A stretch of DNA of 64,000 nt from Polytrichum commune (Eukaryota; Streptophyta; Polytrichopsida; Polytrichales; Polytrichaceae): NCBI GenBank assembly GCA_950295325.1, contig OX485803.1, positions 61,209,554-61,273,553 of the forward strand, in the 5' to 3' direction. The first letter of the stretch is position 1. Every line of letters begins with the position of its first letter. The notes below the pieces were generated by a model. It was not told where the DNA came from. It saw nothing but the letters and a program-made list of their open reading frames with translations, and did not search any database. Shown one piece after another: positions 11,481 through 24,500 of the stretch. The position numbers were made by a program, and so were the translations under genes.

Positions 11481-13907
11481 GACCAAGCACCGTTATAAAT
11501 GTTGGAATCCAGTTAAAGAAAGCCATGCAAGGAATTGAGCTCATTTACTTCGTACTCTTCTTGAGTTTATTACAGTTTTCTGGTATGTAAACATCTGTCA
11601 TGAGGCCATTACTGAAGTTATGCAATATTTTTACATTTGACCTTCTCATCAGAAGCTCGGATTTCACCTCCATTAATTTGCTTGGATCGCCTCACTTTCT
11701 GTCCCTTGTGTGCACTCATTTGTATGCATGCCACCTCTTCTTTTGAGGGTGCTTTTTGTAGAATCAATCGCCCAAATTCTGGGTTTTTGTAAGTAGATTC
11801 AAGGTGTGTAGATTGGAAATATAGAAGCTTTTTCTGCTAGGCCCGACATGAATTGGCATCACGTGGTTTTATTCCCTTGTTTAAGTATAACCAATTTGTC
11901 AAGCGGGGAATAGACCCTGTTATAAAATTTAACTCAACTCTTGTGACTCAGAGCAGGAACTTCAACTACAACAGCCCACAAGTAAGGAGCCTGCATTTTC
12001 TAAGGTTCCAAAGGTACTTTCTTTTATGTGACAAAGCAATGGTGAATAGGTATGTTTATATCTTACCAACAATCATCATGTTGTTTATGTATAACTTATT
12101 ATGTGCTTACTTTGTGCTATTAATAACCCACATGAGGCTCCCGCATATCTTGTTCATTGCAAGTTTTTGTAATACTATTTATTGTTTGTTTTGCAGGAGG
12201 TTGCAATGTCACACATTTCCATCATCCTTTCATATTTGAGGCATCTGAAGATAATGCTCTCTTCACATTCACTTCTAAGACAAAGTAAGTATATAAAGTT
12301 TATGTGATGGAGATTTACCATTACCAAGTCTTTATGTATGTCAACATGTCACAATTTGGACATTCTTATTTGTCAAATCGAGTAAATCATATGTATTGAA
12401 TACAGATGCATATGTCATTACCACCTCTAAGTCTATCCATACATTTTTGGTGTCACAATAGCCTTTCTGTAAATAAATTTTACTCACATGTCCTTGACTT
12501 ATTGTTCCAGATAAATTGATTTGCTTCAAGATTGCCATGAAATGTTCCTAGAAAGGACCACATAAAGAAATATGAAAAGTAAGATCCACTCGATCAACAC
12601 TAACAACAAATAGGTTGGAAGTAAGTTACAGTATAGCTATACATTGTAATCACTGCATGAGTCTACAATCAAACATCTCACCAATCCCAACGTCCCAAAT
12701 ATATCTATCAAAACCCAAAAGCTTAACACCCAGCTAAATGCATTCATCGACTTAACCCAAGCAACACAAGCAACACAAGTTAAAGATAAACCAGACCCCA
12801 ATCCCCCCCTACCCTCAACAAACCAAACACATACCTGTGAAGCCCATGCGATCAAAGGGTCTGACTCTTGGCACTTTGACAACAACAATGGTATGAGATA
12901 AAGTAAATTAAATTGAGTTTTTTTCCCATGATGAAATGCATTACTTAATAAACCTCCAAGAAACTTGAAGAGGTTGACTCTTAAGTACCATTGATATCAT
13001 CAAAAAGATAAGAGGATAGGTGTACGTTAAACAGAAATTTATTAGAGAAATATAAGCCTACCCTCATCAACAAACAATTGAAACCTGTATTCATGCAGTA
13101 TGTACCCATGTTAGAAGTGGTATTCTGACACATGCTCGGTAGGAGCAGAGAGCTTTCCTCTCATGTATCTTTGGTTATGAATCTGCATTTCCTTGTAGCA
13201 ATAAGGTAGATGGGTCTTTGATAGTCACTTTTTCCAACTAGCCCACTTCTCTTAGGATATGGAAACACATGGTTAGTACAAGATGGTTACCAAAACCAAA
13301 TCAAGGGCATAGCCACTTTTCTCATGATTTTTGGAGCTCATTACATAAAATCTTACTCGTTATCAAAGTGAAGATTCTCATGCACATTCAATGGTCATAT
13401 AGGTCCCCAATTATGTGCAAGTATTTAACCTAGAATGGTTATCATTTTTTGATATATACAGTGCAATTTCTTTTAAAAACATGTCTCATTTGTTTTGTTC
13501 TTGGAGCCACATCCAACCATTTATGGTATGAGATAAAGTAAATTAAATTGAGCTTTTTCTTACGGACAATTCATTAGACTTCACTCCCGCAAATATGATG
13601 AAATTGCAGGGCATATTAGAGAAGCTCAATAAGATGTATGTTGCTAACTTGAAGTGGCAACATCAGCGGCCTATTTATTACTTCTTCAAGTCCACATAGG
13701 TTTAGTGAGGAGAATTTGCATATTTGTAATACATTTGAGAGAATACTCATTTATATATATGGCAAAATATGTCAAGTGTGTTTTTATGAAGTACCGCGTT
13801 ATTGTGACAACTTGGTCCAATTTGTCATATTATTGAATATGTGACACCTTGATAATACGACCTTTTTCTCGTTTCCCAAACGTGTCATATTAAAGAGGTA
13901 GGATTGC
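11481..13907. other. No gene recognised; repeat remnants
   Basis: A short open stretch at 11853-12045 has exon-like codons but no family I know. A 33-bp string starting GGTATGAGATAAAGTAAATT occurs at about 12891 and 13524, about 630 bp apart in direct orientation. 13200-13510 resembles a dispersed repeat seen again near 25.9, 26.3 and 52.4 kb. Confidence 0.4.
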
Positions 13908-14165
13908 ATATCTTTTGCTTTAGGTAACCTATAGTCTACAATAATTTTAAAAGTAAAAATCAATTACTACCTTGTATAAAAAGGCTCAATAAACTATATC
14001 TTTTGCTTTAGGTAACCTATAGTCTACAATAATTTTAAAAGTAAAAATCAATTACTACCTTGTATAAAAAGGCTCAATAAACTATATCTTTTGCTTTAGG
14101 TAACCTATAGTCTATAATAATTTTAAAAGTAAAAATCAATTACTACCTTGTATAAAAAGTCTCAA
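13908..14165 (+). repeat. 88-bp tandem repeat, three copies
   Basis: A unit starting ATATCTTTTGCTTTAGGTAA repeats with period 88 (13908, 13996, 14084). Copies are nearly identical; the third ends in AAAGTCTCAAG rather than AAAGGCTCAAT. There are no spacers. The array ends about 100 bp before the MULE reading frame. Confidence 0.9.
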
Positions 14166-14200
14166 GAATTAGTGATATAGTATATATATTTCATTTTCAT

Positions 14201-17200
14201 TTGTTAGTGATTTTTCATAATAGCATTTTCATATATTCTTTGCGGTATTTGATTCACAAGATGGAGGATACACAATTTACAGACTACGAACTATTCTATG
14301 CTTCCGATTTTGAAAACGATTTAAATGATCTTGTAGAAGTTGAAAATTTCCTAAAGAGAGTTGGTGAAAATAAAGATGAATTCAGAGAAACTGTAGGGTT
14401 TCAAGAAGCGTACTTTAAATCGAATTGGGAATTGGACGATGATGAAGAAGAAGATGACGAAGCAGATGTGAAACATGACCTTCCAACTGTAATGGGAGAT
14501 GAGCACATTGACATTGCATCACCAAATTTCACGTACGAGTCGTCATCATTGTTCGAGAACATACCAATTCAAACGTTCCCGAAGTATATTCATTTCACAA
14601 TGAATTCTTTACACTTAATGATTAATTGCTTACAAAATGGAGATTCTCCAACATACAATCAAATTCATGAGGCAGATTCTTCTTTTGTTCCCCTTCCAAG
14701 TATTCATGGGCGTTCTACAAAAAGCAAAGACGAATACCATACTATTGAGCGTTGGAAGGCTTTACAAAAAAAATTGAAAGTTGTAGAGCGTGTTGAGGGC
14801 TTTGGATTGTCTCCTCTAAACGACTCGAAAGGTAGAAAAATACCACCAAAAGAATTGTGGCGGGCAATTGTCCTCAATGGTCATATTGATAATAATGGCA
14901 AGCATTTATCGCAGACTTTGACATTAAATGCAATCCGAGACCAATGGAGTACCGATATCTATGTGGGAGGAATCCCGGCGGCTTACAATAGAAATTGTGT
15001 AAGTTCCTGTGAAGGCTGTAAAAAACATAGCATCTGGGATGAAACTCACAATGTTTCGTTAGAGCTTCTCGATGAGACTCTTGATTCACTTTGTAGAGAA
15101 CACCGTGTTCTTCGAAGACGTTATAAACGCCGACTGTACAAAAATAACATTGTGACGCTGTACCGTTGTCATAGAAGTGGAAACAAAATACGGGCTCATA
15201 GAAAAACGACTGATGAAAAGGCTCTCAAAGAAAAAGATGGTAGAAGGGAACGAACATCACGATTGCGCAATTGCAAGTTTCAGTTGAAAGTGGTCGAACC
15301 TAAGTTAGCAGGACCAACAACGGAGGCTGACAAAGTTAAACTTCAAGCCACTATATACATTCACACCAAACATAGCGGGCATAACCCAGACTCAGACCAG
15401 GATAGTTTTTTCTTACCAGTGCACCCTTTTGTTGTATCGTGGGCCATCGAAGATCTAAAGTACATGCATTCTGCATAAGCGGTTGCAACAGCTTCAGAGC
15501 GTGCCCAAGAATTGTTTATGGAGAGCGTTGGAGAGCTTGAACGTGTTACTTATCGGTTTCATATTATTCAAAAAGAAGTACAAACACTTGCATACTCTAT
15601 GCGGGTAAATGGTATGCATAATTATATAAGGATAAATATGAATGTTATAAAAATTTATTTTTATGGTTCATATTGATATTTATTGGCTCTGTCTATAGGA
15701 CAAAGATTATGCGTCAACTTCTATGTTTCAAGAACAAATTTCCTAACGACTTTGCGTCCACACTTGCACGTTACTTGTTCTTGTTGTTCTTGGTCCAACT
15801 TATTTAACGTGGATGATAAAAGCTTGCATACCTTGGACAAGTAAACAACTAATTCAACTACTAGTTAACTAGATGCCTTTCGTAATTATAGTTGTTCGCG
15901 GTTTGACTTGCCATGAAAGATAATTAACTATAGTTATTTTAGAATCTAGTTATATATAGTGTTACATATGTATATAATTATAGTTGGTTATAGGTATATT
16001 AAATAACCATGAACTGGCATGAGCAAAGTGTATAGCTTCAATTATAGTTTTTCATAAGAAAGGACAGAGCCTCACGGTTCTACCGTTTTCTTGTTTAATT
16101 CGTATGCTAATTTTGTATGTATTGTGGTTATTGTAGATGCACTTCGACATGATGACTGGGACGCTGTTCAGATTGAAATTACAAGGCTACAATCGCAACA
16201 AAAAATAATATATTATCAACCGTATGCACCAAGCCACGAAGATCCAAGAAAAAGACCGTTTGTGGTAGTTATACAAGATGATTTTATGAACAAAATGGCA
16301 AAAAAAAATTCAACTCATAAATCTTGGGCGTTTGATTTCACTTTTAAAACTAATCAGTATGGTTTGCCTCTCTATGCCGCGATCGTTCCCAATGAAGATG
16401 GGAATGCCATTCCAGTTTTCTACATGTTGTGTTCGATCGATAAACAACAAGGCCATGAAAAAATAGCTATCGAATTGGCATTGACTCACATTTTTGAATC
16501 CCTTGGTACAATTCGGCCTGCAGCGATTGTAATTGACAAACACAGACCATCTTTGAATGCTATCACAAACGTCGTAAACAAAGATATTCATTGTTGGGAA
16601 ACCACTGGTAGCACAAGAACACAAATTGCTGGACGAGTGTTATTGTGTCATTTTCACGTAATGAAAGCATAGAGTGAAAATCTCCTAACACGGGTACCAA
16701 ATGAGTTCAAGGATCCTATATGGCGAGCATTACATATTTTAATGATTTGTCCCGATGAGAGCCATTTTGATGAAAATTTGCAAAAAAATTGTATTGAATT
16801 TCAACATGTTTCAATTTTTGCAACATACATTACAACTGGGTGGGCCGGCCTTAATGTATCATGGAGAAGGTTATGGCCAAGATTTGGCAGACTTTTTCCA
16901 TACGGTGATATGGATACAACCAATCACGTCGAACGTCATTGAGAATTAATAAAATACACTGTCCTACAAGGCAAGGTTAATCGATCACTTCGAGACCTTA
17001 TCGTGGCAATTATAGGAAGTGCAAAAGACAGAACCCGTATTGGACAACCAACACTACTAAGTCAGTTTGTAATGACACAACGTTTAAGTAAGTATCGTAA
17101 TCTTTCATTACTACTTGTAGCTACTATATCACTATATTCGTTAATTTGAGACTTTCTCTTGTTTCAAATTAATATATGAATCACAACAACATGTCTAATG

Positions 17201-18335
17201 TTTGGGTCGTCCTACCTAAACCATTTTGATATGAGTTCCTAATTAGGTTCTTAATATGAACACCTGCTATTGGAAAATTTGCATCTTACAACATTCTCCA
17301 ATATCTGTGTGATTTTATCTATTTTTTTATATTTGTAACTGTCTCAAAATGCCAAAAAAATCCCAAATTAATGAATATAGTGATCTATGTAATTATGTGC
17401 CATTGAATCATAATTTAGATATATATTGTATATGAAAATAATTATAACTGTTGATATTGTTGAATTTGTAGGTGATTCGGGGAGATATATAAAAAGAGGA
17501 AATGATAAAATACACCGTCATCGATTGAAAGGAGGGGAGAAAATATTTAAAAATTACCAATCATCTCCAAATAATGTATTGCAAGTGGTTGATAAAGATA
17601 ATCGTTTATTTCACGTCAAAAGTGAAACATCTCCAAACGTTTGGTACAATGTATCATTGAACACCCATTATTGTGATTGTCCTGATACAGTATCAACATG
17701 CAAACATATATATGTTGTGCAGATATTTGTCAAGGAATATTTTGAAAAATCAAAAGGCAAAGAAATTATAGACGAATTGTTGCCTATGACCACAGATACA
17801 CAGGTTATTGAGGTTGAACATGATTTTCAAATGGATGTGCCAATCGATGAACCTCCCGTAGTTGATGTAACGGGTGAGAAATTGCAGGAGACAATTACGA
17901 ACGCTCAAACGTTATTGGAATCCTTGAAAGACTCCATTGGTAATTACAGTGAAATTGAGAAACAACAGAAGCAACAACTTGTTCAAAATTTCATTGCTTC
18001 ATGTTTAGAGCCTACAACATTTGAAAGGCCTAGTTTGATTAATATGCCCCGTCGAGGTTCTATATCCAGTCAACAGGAAAATGTTCAACGTACAAGAATG
18101 GGACACGGGCAAAAATGTTCAGTTTCAGAAATTGGTGAAGGAAGTACGTCACGCCCACCTATCAAGCGGCCTTCTCATATGCTTGTTTCTCGTTCTAAAC
18201 AAAAAAAGAGTCATTTTCCGCAAGATTTCAAAAGTTACTTGTGACATTTGTGCCACAAAGACACTAGTGGAACCAGACGATGATTCTATATTTTGCAAGA
18301 ATTGTGAGCATGAAATATTTGTGAAGAACAGATAG
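14201..18335 (+). mobile_element. Decayed Mutator-like transposon (MULE), split transposase gene
   Basis: 14261-15609 (likely Met at 14261; 14201 is also in frame) encodes an acidic N-terminus and then a zinc-finger-like domain with YRCHRSG, RNCKFQLKV and HTKHSGHNP (Cys-Cys-His-His, WRKY-GCM1/FAR1 style). After an intron, 16136-17090 carries the MULE core: FDFTFKTNQYGLPLYAAIVP, VIDKHRPSLNAI and LLCHFHVMKA. After a second intron, 17472-18242 carries a SWIM finger (CDC...CKH near 17670-17705) and a Gln/Ser-rich tail. In-frame stops occur at 15476-15478, 16670-16672 and about 16939-16941, and the frame shifts around 16740-16900, so the transposase is dead. A last segment to 18335 encodes a CxxC...CxxC ribbon in another frame. 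The termini could not be fixed. Confidence 0.85.
17127..17384. mobile_element. Small MITE inside the MULE intron
   Basis: ATCACTATATTCGTTAATTT at 17128-17147 is mirrored by the reverse complement of 17361-17385 (ATCACTATATTCATTAATTT). The segment between has no coding capacity. A partial second copy lies at 41801-41858 in the opposite direction. Confidence 0.6.
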
Positions 18336-18740
18336 AGGTTTGTGGTTTTCAGTAGCCAAAGTTGATTTTGAACAGGCGCGAAAGCTTGAATGCATTCCAG
18401 GGGCCTTCCAGATCACTATCCTCATCGAATCATCAAAAATAGCTTAGTACTAAAGCAACAGCCACGGAGTAATCAACATTATGTGAATTGAAGGAATAGC
18501 TATCGTTATCCAGAGTTCATTTTTTAATTACTGTTTTTAATTTCTATTCTTATAAATTGTGAATAATTGTCCAAATCAACATTATGTGAATCCAAAATTG
18601 GTGTATTGATTAGGTACAAAGAATGTGGGTGACTTCCATTTTGTGTCACCTTAGTGACAAGCAACCCCTATTAACCAGCAATGCACAGTACACTCTCAAA
18701 GACTAGAATCGTACGAACAAAATTGAACTGTTTGACACCA
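18336..18740. other. No gene recognised between the MULE and the LysRS fragment
   Basis: AT-rich sequence. The string CCAAATCAACATTATGTGAA near 18570 repeats part of 18470-18490. Nothing else is seen. Confidence 0.4.
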
Positions 18741-20550
18741 CTACTGGGACTTCAACACATGAAAAACTATCACATCCCGAATGCTTGTGTTGTCCGTCTA
18801 AAGCATGACCAGCCGGTCAATACCAATTCCCTGCAACACAAACAAGTCCACACCAGAAGATATCAATGCTTAATACAATATCAATGTTTCTAATATCTAC
18901 ACTTCTGTGGCAGATCTGTTGGAAACTGAAACTACATTCTCTCTTAGAGTATGTATGACGATTTTGATCAAAGTGCAAGCAAAGCATTGGATTGGGCTAA
19001 ATTCTGTAGACAGGTGCCCTCTTCTCCACTATCCTGGGAATACATTGCTGACAAGGAAGATTTACTAGCTATTTGCAAAATGTTTCACAGTAACCAGATC
19101 ACTTATTACAAATTTGAATGAGATAATTGTATAACCTGGAATATAACAAATTGTATAAGCTTTTGAGATTGAGATCAAATTCTCACCATTCCAGCAGTAG
19201 GGGGCATGCCGTATTCCAAAGCAGTTACAAAGTCTTCATCCATCCCAACTTCGTATGCATCATTTGCAGCTGCTTGAGCAAATGTATCACCCTTGGCCTT
19301 CGCCAATTCTGCAGCTGCCATCATTGTTGCATTGTGTGTTTGCACTTGCGCCTCAAATCGCAGTCTCTGCACAGAAAGCCCATATGACCAAAAACAAAGC
19401 CCCATTAACTTTGTCATCAATATTGACATGTACATAAGCTCCTTCAACTCAAAGAGAAGAATCTCCTTGGAAAAAAAGTGGAGTAGGCAATGGAACTTCT
19501 TGTGTGGCAGATCCGCAGGCCACTTCATGCACTATCTTTCTCACTAATCTCACACTCCAAATGTTTCGAGGTAAAGAGTACGTTCTTAGATTATGCATAG
19601 ATTGCAGACGCACCTGCTCAATAGGATCAGTCAACTCTGAAAAAGCATTTGCCATTTCCCGACCATATGCAAAAAGCTCAAACCTCTCCACAAGTCCTGG
19701 TTTACTGCAATGCACAGAGTACACATCAGTTTCAGATGCACACATACTAGCAGCCCCTTCAAAGCAGCAAATAATATTGATTTCTCCATTAATGTTCATG
19801 ACAGCTAACATGGCAATTCTAGAGAGTAAAGTGTTGTGGAAGTTCATATGATATACTGACATCTTAAACCCTTGAACTTGAATTTTGGAATCTACAACAA
19901 GTAGCTCATACCTTCTATGAGGTTTTGCAAGAGGAGATATTTCAACCGGATAGTCCATCACAAAGGTTGGTTGTATCAGAGTCTTCTCCACTACCATCTC
20001 AAAAACCTGCATATATTATAGGTAAGAAGAGAGAGAAAACTGAGTAAAACCTCAGCAATCAGGGAGGCCAGGAAGGACATTTAGAAAGCAAATAAGTACC
20101 AAAATTATTAGGGTGAAGGATTAACCTGCTAGACACTAATGGTCAAACACAACTACTTACAGGCCAAAAAAATACTGCTTACTGTGAATATTCTGAACTA
20201 TACTTGAAATGATAAGCTCATTATATATGCCTAGTCAAAATCAGCAAGTCAATACAACTCTACAACTGAAACTTTGACATTCCGAAAAGGGGAAATATTT
20301 TTTTCAAAACCAAATACCACAATTGCAGAGGTTGTGAAAGTACCTCGTTGAGGAGATGACCCATCGAAAGGCTCTTCAAAATGGTCCCAGTATCATGCCT
20401 TTCAAGATGACCATCAAAGAAATTCATCACTGCAGCTTTTGCCGCCTCTATGTCATCGCCATACTGATAAAAATCAACACCTGTGGCTTCCTATACTAAT
20501 GAATGCATTGACGCTCGTCTCCATGGCCTCTCCAAGTTGATTTCTGTACC
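18741..20550 (-). pseudogene. 3' half of a class II lysyl-tRNA synthetase gene, broken
   Basis: Lysyl-tRNA synthetase charges tRNA-Lys. Exons (high to low) are 20550-20344, 20006-19912, 19704-19614, 19366-19187 and 18830-18741, all in phase with GT-AG borders. They contain LERPWRR, SMGHLLNE, PTFVMDYPVEISPLAKPHRR (motif 2 region), ERFELFAYGREMANAFSELT, ALEYGMPPTAGM and GIGIDRLVML (motif 3), then SIRDVIVF. Two in-frame stops are present: TAG at 20491-20493 in the first exon and TAG at 18798-18800 inside motif 3. The anticodon-binding domain and the first half of the catalytic domain are missing. The gene body therefore looks like a truncated genomic copy that kept its introns. Intron sequence between exons looks ordinary. 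Confidence 0.87.
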
Positions 20551-21280
20551 CTGCATTGACCACCCGCAGACATTTTAGTGGGAAGCTCAACCATGGAAGT
20601 ACATTGACACACCCCACTACGCCAACAAATATCCTGACAACCTTTCCTTGAACCTAGGAGAAGAATGCAGATCACTCCAATCAGCACAGACAACTCTCCT
20701 GAAGGATTTAGCAAGCCCACATTAAGAAGCAAGAGATATGAAATGTAACATGTTCGTATACATTCTATGGTTTATAAAGACAAATAATCTACAAACTTGA
20801 AGATATCCATATAAGAGAAGGAATTTCACCAGTTCCTAGAGAGAATGGTAGCAGCATGGCTCCAGCTTAAGCTCAGAATTGATTCTTAACGGGAATCAAA
20901 TAGTAAAAGTGAAACAACATTTCGCTCTATGCTGGGAGAATTATTGAGAAAGGACAGAGAAACTCGTGGTGGCTCCAAGGTTTAGTGTCTGTGAGAGAAT
21001 TGATCCACAAAGCTACTGAAACACTTGGTTACCGTCGCTCAGAGGAAGGCGAACCCTCATCAACAAGGGCCAATTAGGACTAGAATTTGTGCGACCTTTT
21101 GGTCATCAAGGCAAAGAAAACGCGGAGAAAAAACTGATCGGTGGAAATACGTAGGGATGTTTACAACATGCCAGATTGATACACCACATCACAAAGCTTC
21201 AAAGAGGATGCATGGTTTGTGTTTGTAGCAGCAGTTTTACAACCTCTTTCTGCCAAGGTGACAAGGTTGATACATGATGA
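20551..21280. other. No gene recognised
   Basis: This is the stretch upstream of the LysRS fragment. I could not find the preceding LysRS exon. Open stretches at 20496-20732 and 21025-21228 have no recognisable content. Confidence 0.4.
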
Positions 21281-21437
21281 TTTCTGGGCGGGAAGAAAGT
21301 TAAATCGGCAAGCCGGAGGGCGAGGAAGGAAAGTCGGAGGGCCGGGGCTGGGAGGCCGGGCGAGGCCGGGCGTGGCGAGGGGCAGGCCGGGCTGCCCGCT
21401 GGGCGAGGCGGTCCCCCCTCCACAGTCCCGCCCTTAG
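21281..21437 (-). repeat. GC-rich module, right copy of the inverted pair
   Basis: Its reverse complement runs from TAAGGGCGGGACTGTGGAGG to CTTCCCGCCCAGAAAT and matches 9536-9708. On its outer side it continues GTGACGAGGCCGGGCGGCCC, which matches the tandem units at 9020-9112. Confidence 0.75.
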
Positions 21438-21596
21438 TGACGAGGCCGGGCGGCCCTTGGAGGACATGGGCCGCGACAGTAAAAAGGTAGCATTCTCAAC
21501 AAATCACTAAATACACGCGGCAAAAACGTCTACTTTTGTCATTGGGTTTAAGGTAGAAATACCATAACCCGTTAGCCACCCTCTAGCTGTGCACTA

Positions 21597-24500
21597 GGGG
21601 ATGTTAAAGTACCCCCATCGAACTTTTAGGGGGCATGTCAGACCAAAAAAACAAGTTGTCCGCCTCCCCACGCTGCAGACGTCATCAACGGACATGGATG
21701 TCACTGTTCCGTCCATCGCGAACGATGCATAACACATGCGGATGTCATTCACGTTCGCGTCATTCAGGACATGTACTTCGTCATGCAACAATAATCGGAT
21801 ATGGGATCTGAGATATGAGAGTTAGGTTACATTAGGTGTTCATTTGTCACTTTTGTGTCTAGGGCTCCGTAGTTCCGTGTTGTGATCCTCCTGGTTTGTG
21901 CACACACTCTTATTGAGCGATGTGCCCATACCATAGTCAATGTTGACATCATCTATCAAAACATACAATAGTGATAGGCGCAGCTGGTTGATGACAGATT
22001 GGACATGCACATATGTTGTTGAAGTGTGTGGTTTAGGGTTGCACATCATTTAGTTTAGAAATTGCAATCGCTTCAAGCTCCCAACCTTCTCCCAATGGAG
22101 GACTATCTGTACTACTGGATACCTTGGAACTCACTGACCCAACGACATTTCGTGGACAACAAGTCAACATTATTCTGGCATTGAGAGAGAAAATTCAGAA
22201 CCCTCCTATTAATGAGTTCAGAATGGAGGATTCAGTATGGACAGACCATGTCAATATTGGGAATGATTTTGGCAAAGGTTCAAGGTTAGCTATCATTATG
22301 TGGGCAAGGTTGGACGATTTCATCTCTGGTAAGCAACATTATCCTCTCTACCCATGCAAGTTCAGTGCTTAGGTTATTAGACGAAACTTGCCTAACTCAC
22401 TAAAATCACCATGTGCACACAGTGCGGCTCTTTTAGTAAGATACGATTTGCCACCTTCGGTCCTTCACGATTAGTGGTTCACTTTTCTCATTTTTCTCAT
22501 ACACCATTTTTGAACTACCATTCATTGATCCAACTATTTGCACTTGGCGTTCATGTGTTATTTATAATGAATTACATGTCCATCTATGTCATTCATTGTT
22601 CCAGACAAGCCATTCATTGTTTGGTTGTCTGAATAACAGATACCGATGTAATTTTGGGCCAGAGGACAAGTCTCAGGTTGTCTTGCTTGAACGCAAAAAT
22701 ATATCCGTCACTTCATCCTTACTTGCTCGTTGATTTAAAATACATCAGAGGCAAACATAAATAACTCATTGCACGCGGCGTCGCAATGTTGCATGTTACG
22801 CCTACCACATCATCGTTCCTATAAAGAGGTGGTGACAACTCTCTCAAGCGTCATCGAGGCTTCCTAGAGATGTTTCTCCATAAAAATAAAAATAAACCCA
22901 CACTTAAACATTTATGTCATTCACAGTTTTATGTTTCCATATGTATGTTATTATCTTGTAACTTGTATGGAATATCTACATTGAATCCACCTATTTATTC
23001 AAATTAGTATCACGTTTCATATTAAATCATAAAATCCTCCAACATACCTTATATATATATTGAGCACTATGTCATTCACATTGTTATTCATGTTCTTCAT
23101 ATAAATGTCTTTATTGTTGTGATTTTTTCTATACCCGATTTAAGTTCATATAGCACTCCCTTGTATCTAACTACAACATCATTTTGCACATAGCTACATA
23201 GTTTATTAACTAAAGTACAAAACTTAATGACAAAGTGCCCAAATGATTTAATGACCATATGACCATGGTGTAAATTCCCAAAGGACCTAAGATTACCATC
23301 TTCACAATCATGAATGACATCCTAATCATGAATGACATCACAATCATGAATGACAATCAAAGGGAGAATGCTACGAAACAAAGAAGAATTTATGACCAGG
23401 TAAAGAATGCTTGGAAATACATTGCTGTGAAGTTCATAAAACGGACGTAAATCACCTGCAACAAGGAAAAAAAATTTCAAAACTTAGACTCAATGTTTCA
23501 ATTGCGTACCAACCAGATATAAGAAACCTTGCAGAAATGCCCTCGAACAATATTTCCGGAGTTTAGCAAAGAAGGCGTGGTGCTAAATCAACTGTTGGCC
23601 GCACTTTCGCACATGGAAGATGGAGGGCTTCAATGGATAAGAATTTGTCCGCCTCGGCTTGCTTGCAACCCCTAAAGCCTTCTGTAATGCACAGAAACCC
23701 TGCCAAATCGACTATGTTTCTCTTCAAACAACAAGTGATTCTTGCCCCTATAAGTTCACACACTAGAGCGTGGGTTGAGATCAACTTAAACTTCCAGTTT
23801 TCGGAGCCTGATATTTGCGATTGACAAGCTTTCATCCGAATAAGCTCAAACTAGTAAGAGCTCGACACATCCTCAAACCAATCAGGTGTTTGATCGAGAG
23901 TTTTCATAATCGCTCTAACTGTGATCCTCAAGACGCAATGATGTAAGTGTTGTAACCCCCGTAAAACCTGGAATGTCTTCAAGATAAAAGCTCAACTAGT
24001 GTGAAGTAGACTTGAGCGAACAAGCGTGAGTGAGAGGCTCTTATCCACCAATGGAATGATTTTTCCTTCAATCTCTCAATCTTGGAGCTATCTGCAACAT
24101 CTCTATGTACAAGTGGACAAGTGGAAGGGTGACAGGGAGCGGGATGTAATGTACAGATTCTCACCAAATCGGCCACAATGTAAGTGGTCGGAATACACAC
24201 AACACTGCTCGCAAATGCCCTCCTTTGAATCGACACCAAATTCAACCGCCGGTACCTTGGAACCTCCACCGCATCTCTATGCTTGTGTGTGGTACACACC
24301 ACACTGCTTTTCGAAACCCTAGATGACGAGGATAGGGTACACTCAATACCTAAGCACATCTAATATGTCACTCAGTCTCACCCCTATTGTCCAATCCATC
24401 ACCTAACATGTCTAATCTCTCACAAATCCTACAACAACCACTCTCAAATCACTGACCTTCACCGAAAAAATGCAATGATGAGAAAGATTTGCACTTGAGA

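Noticed and set aside
13908-14165. CRISPR-like array
   Set aside because: The 88-bp units are directly adjacent with no unique spacers.
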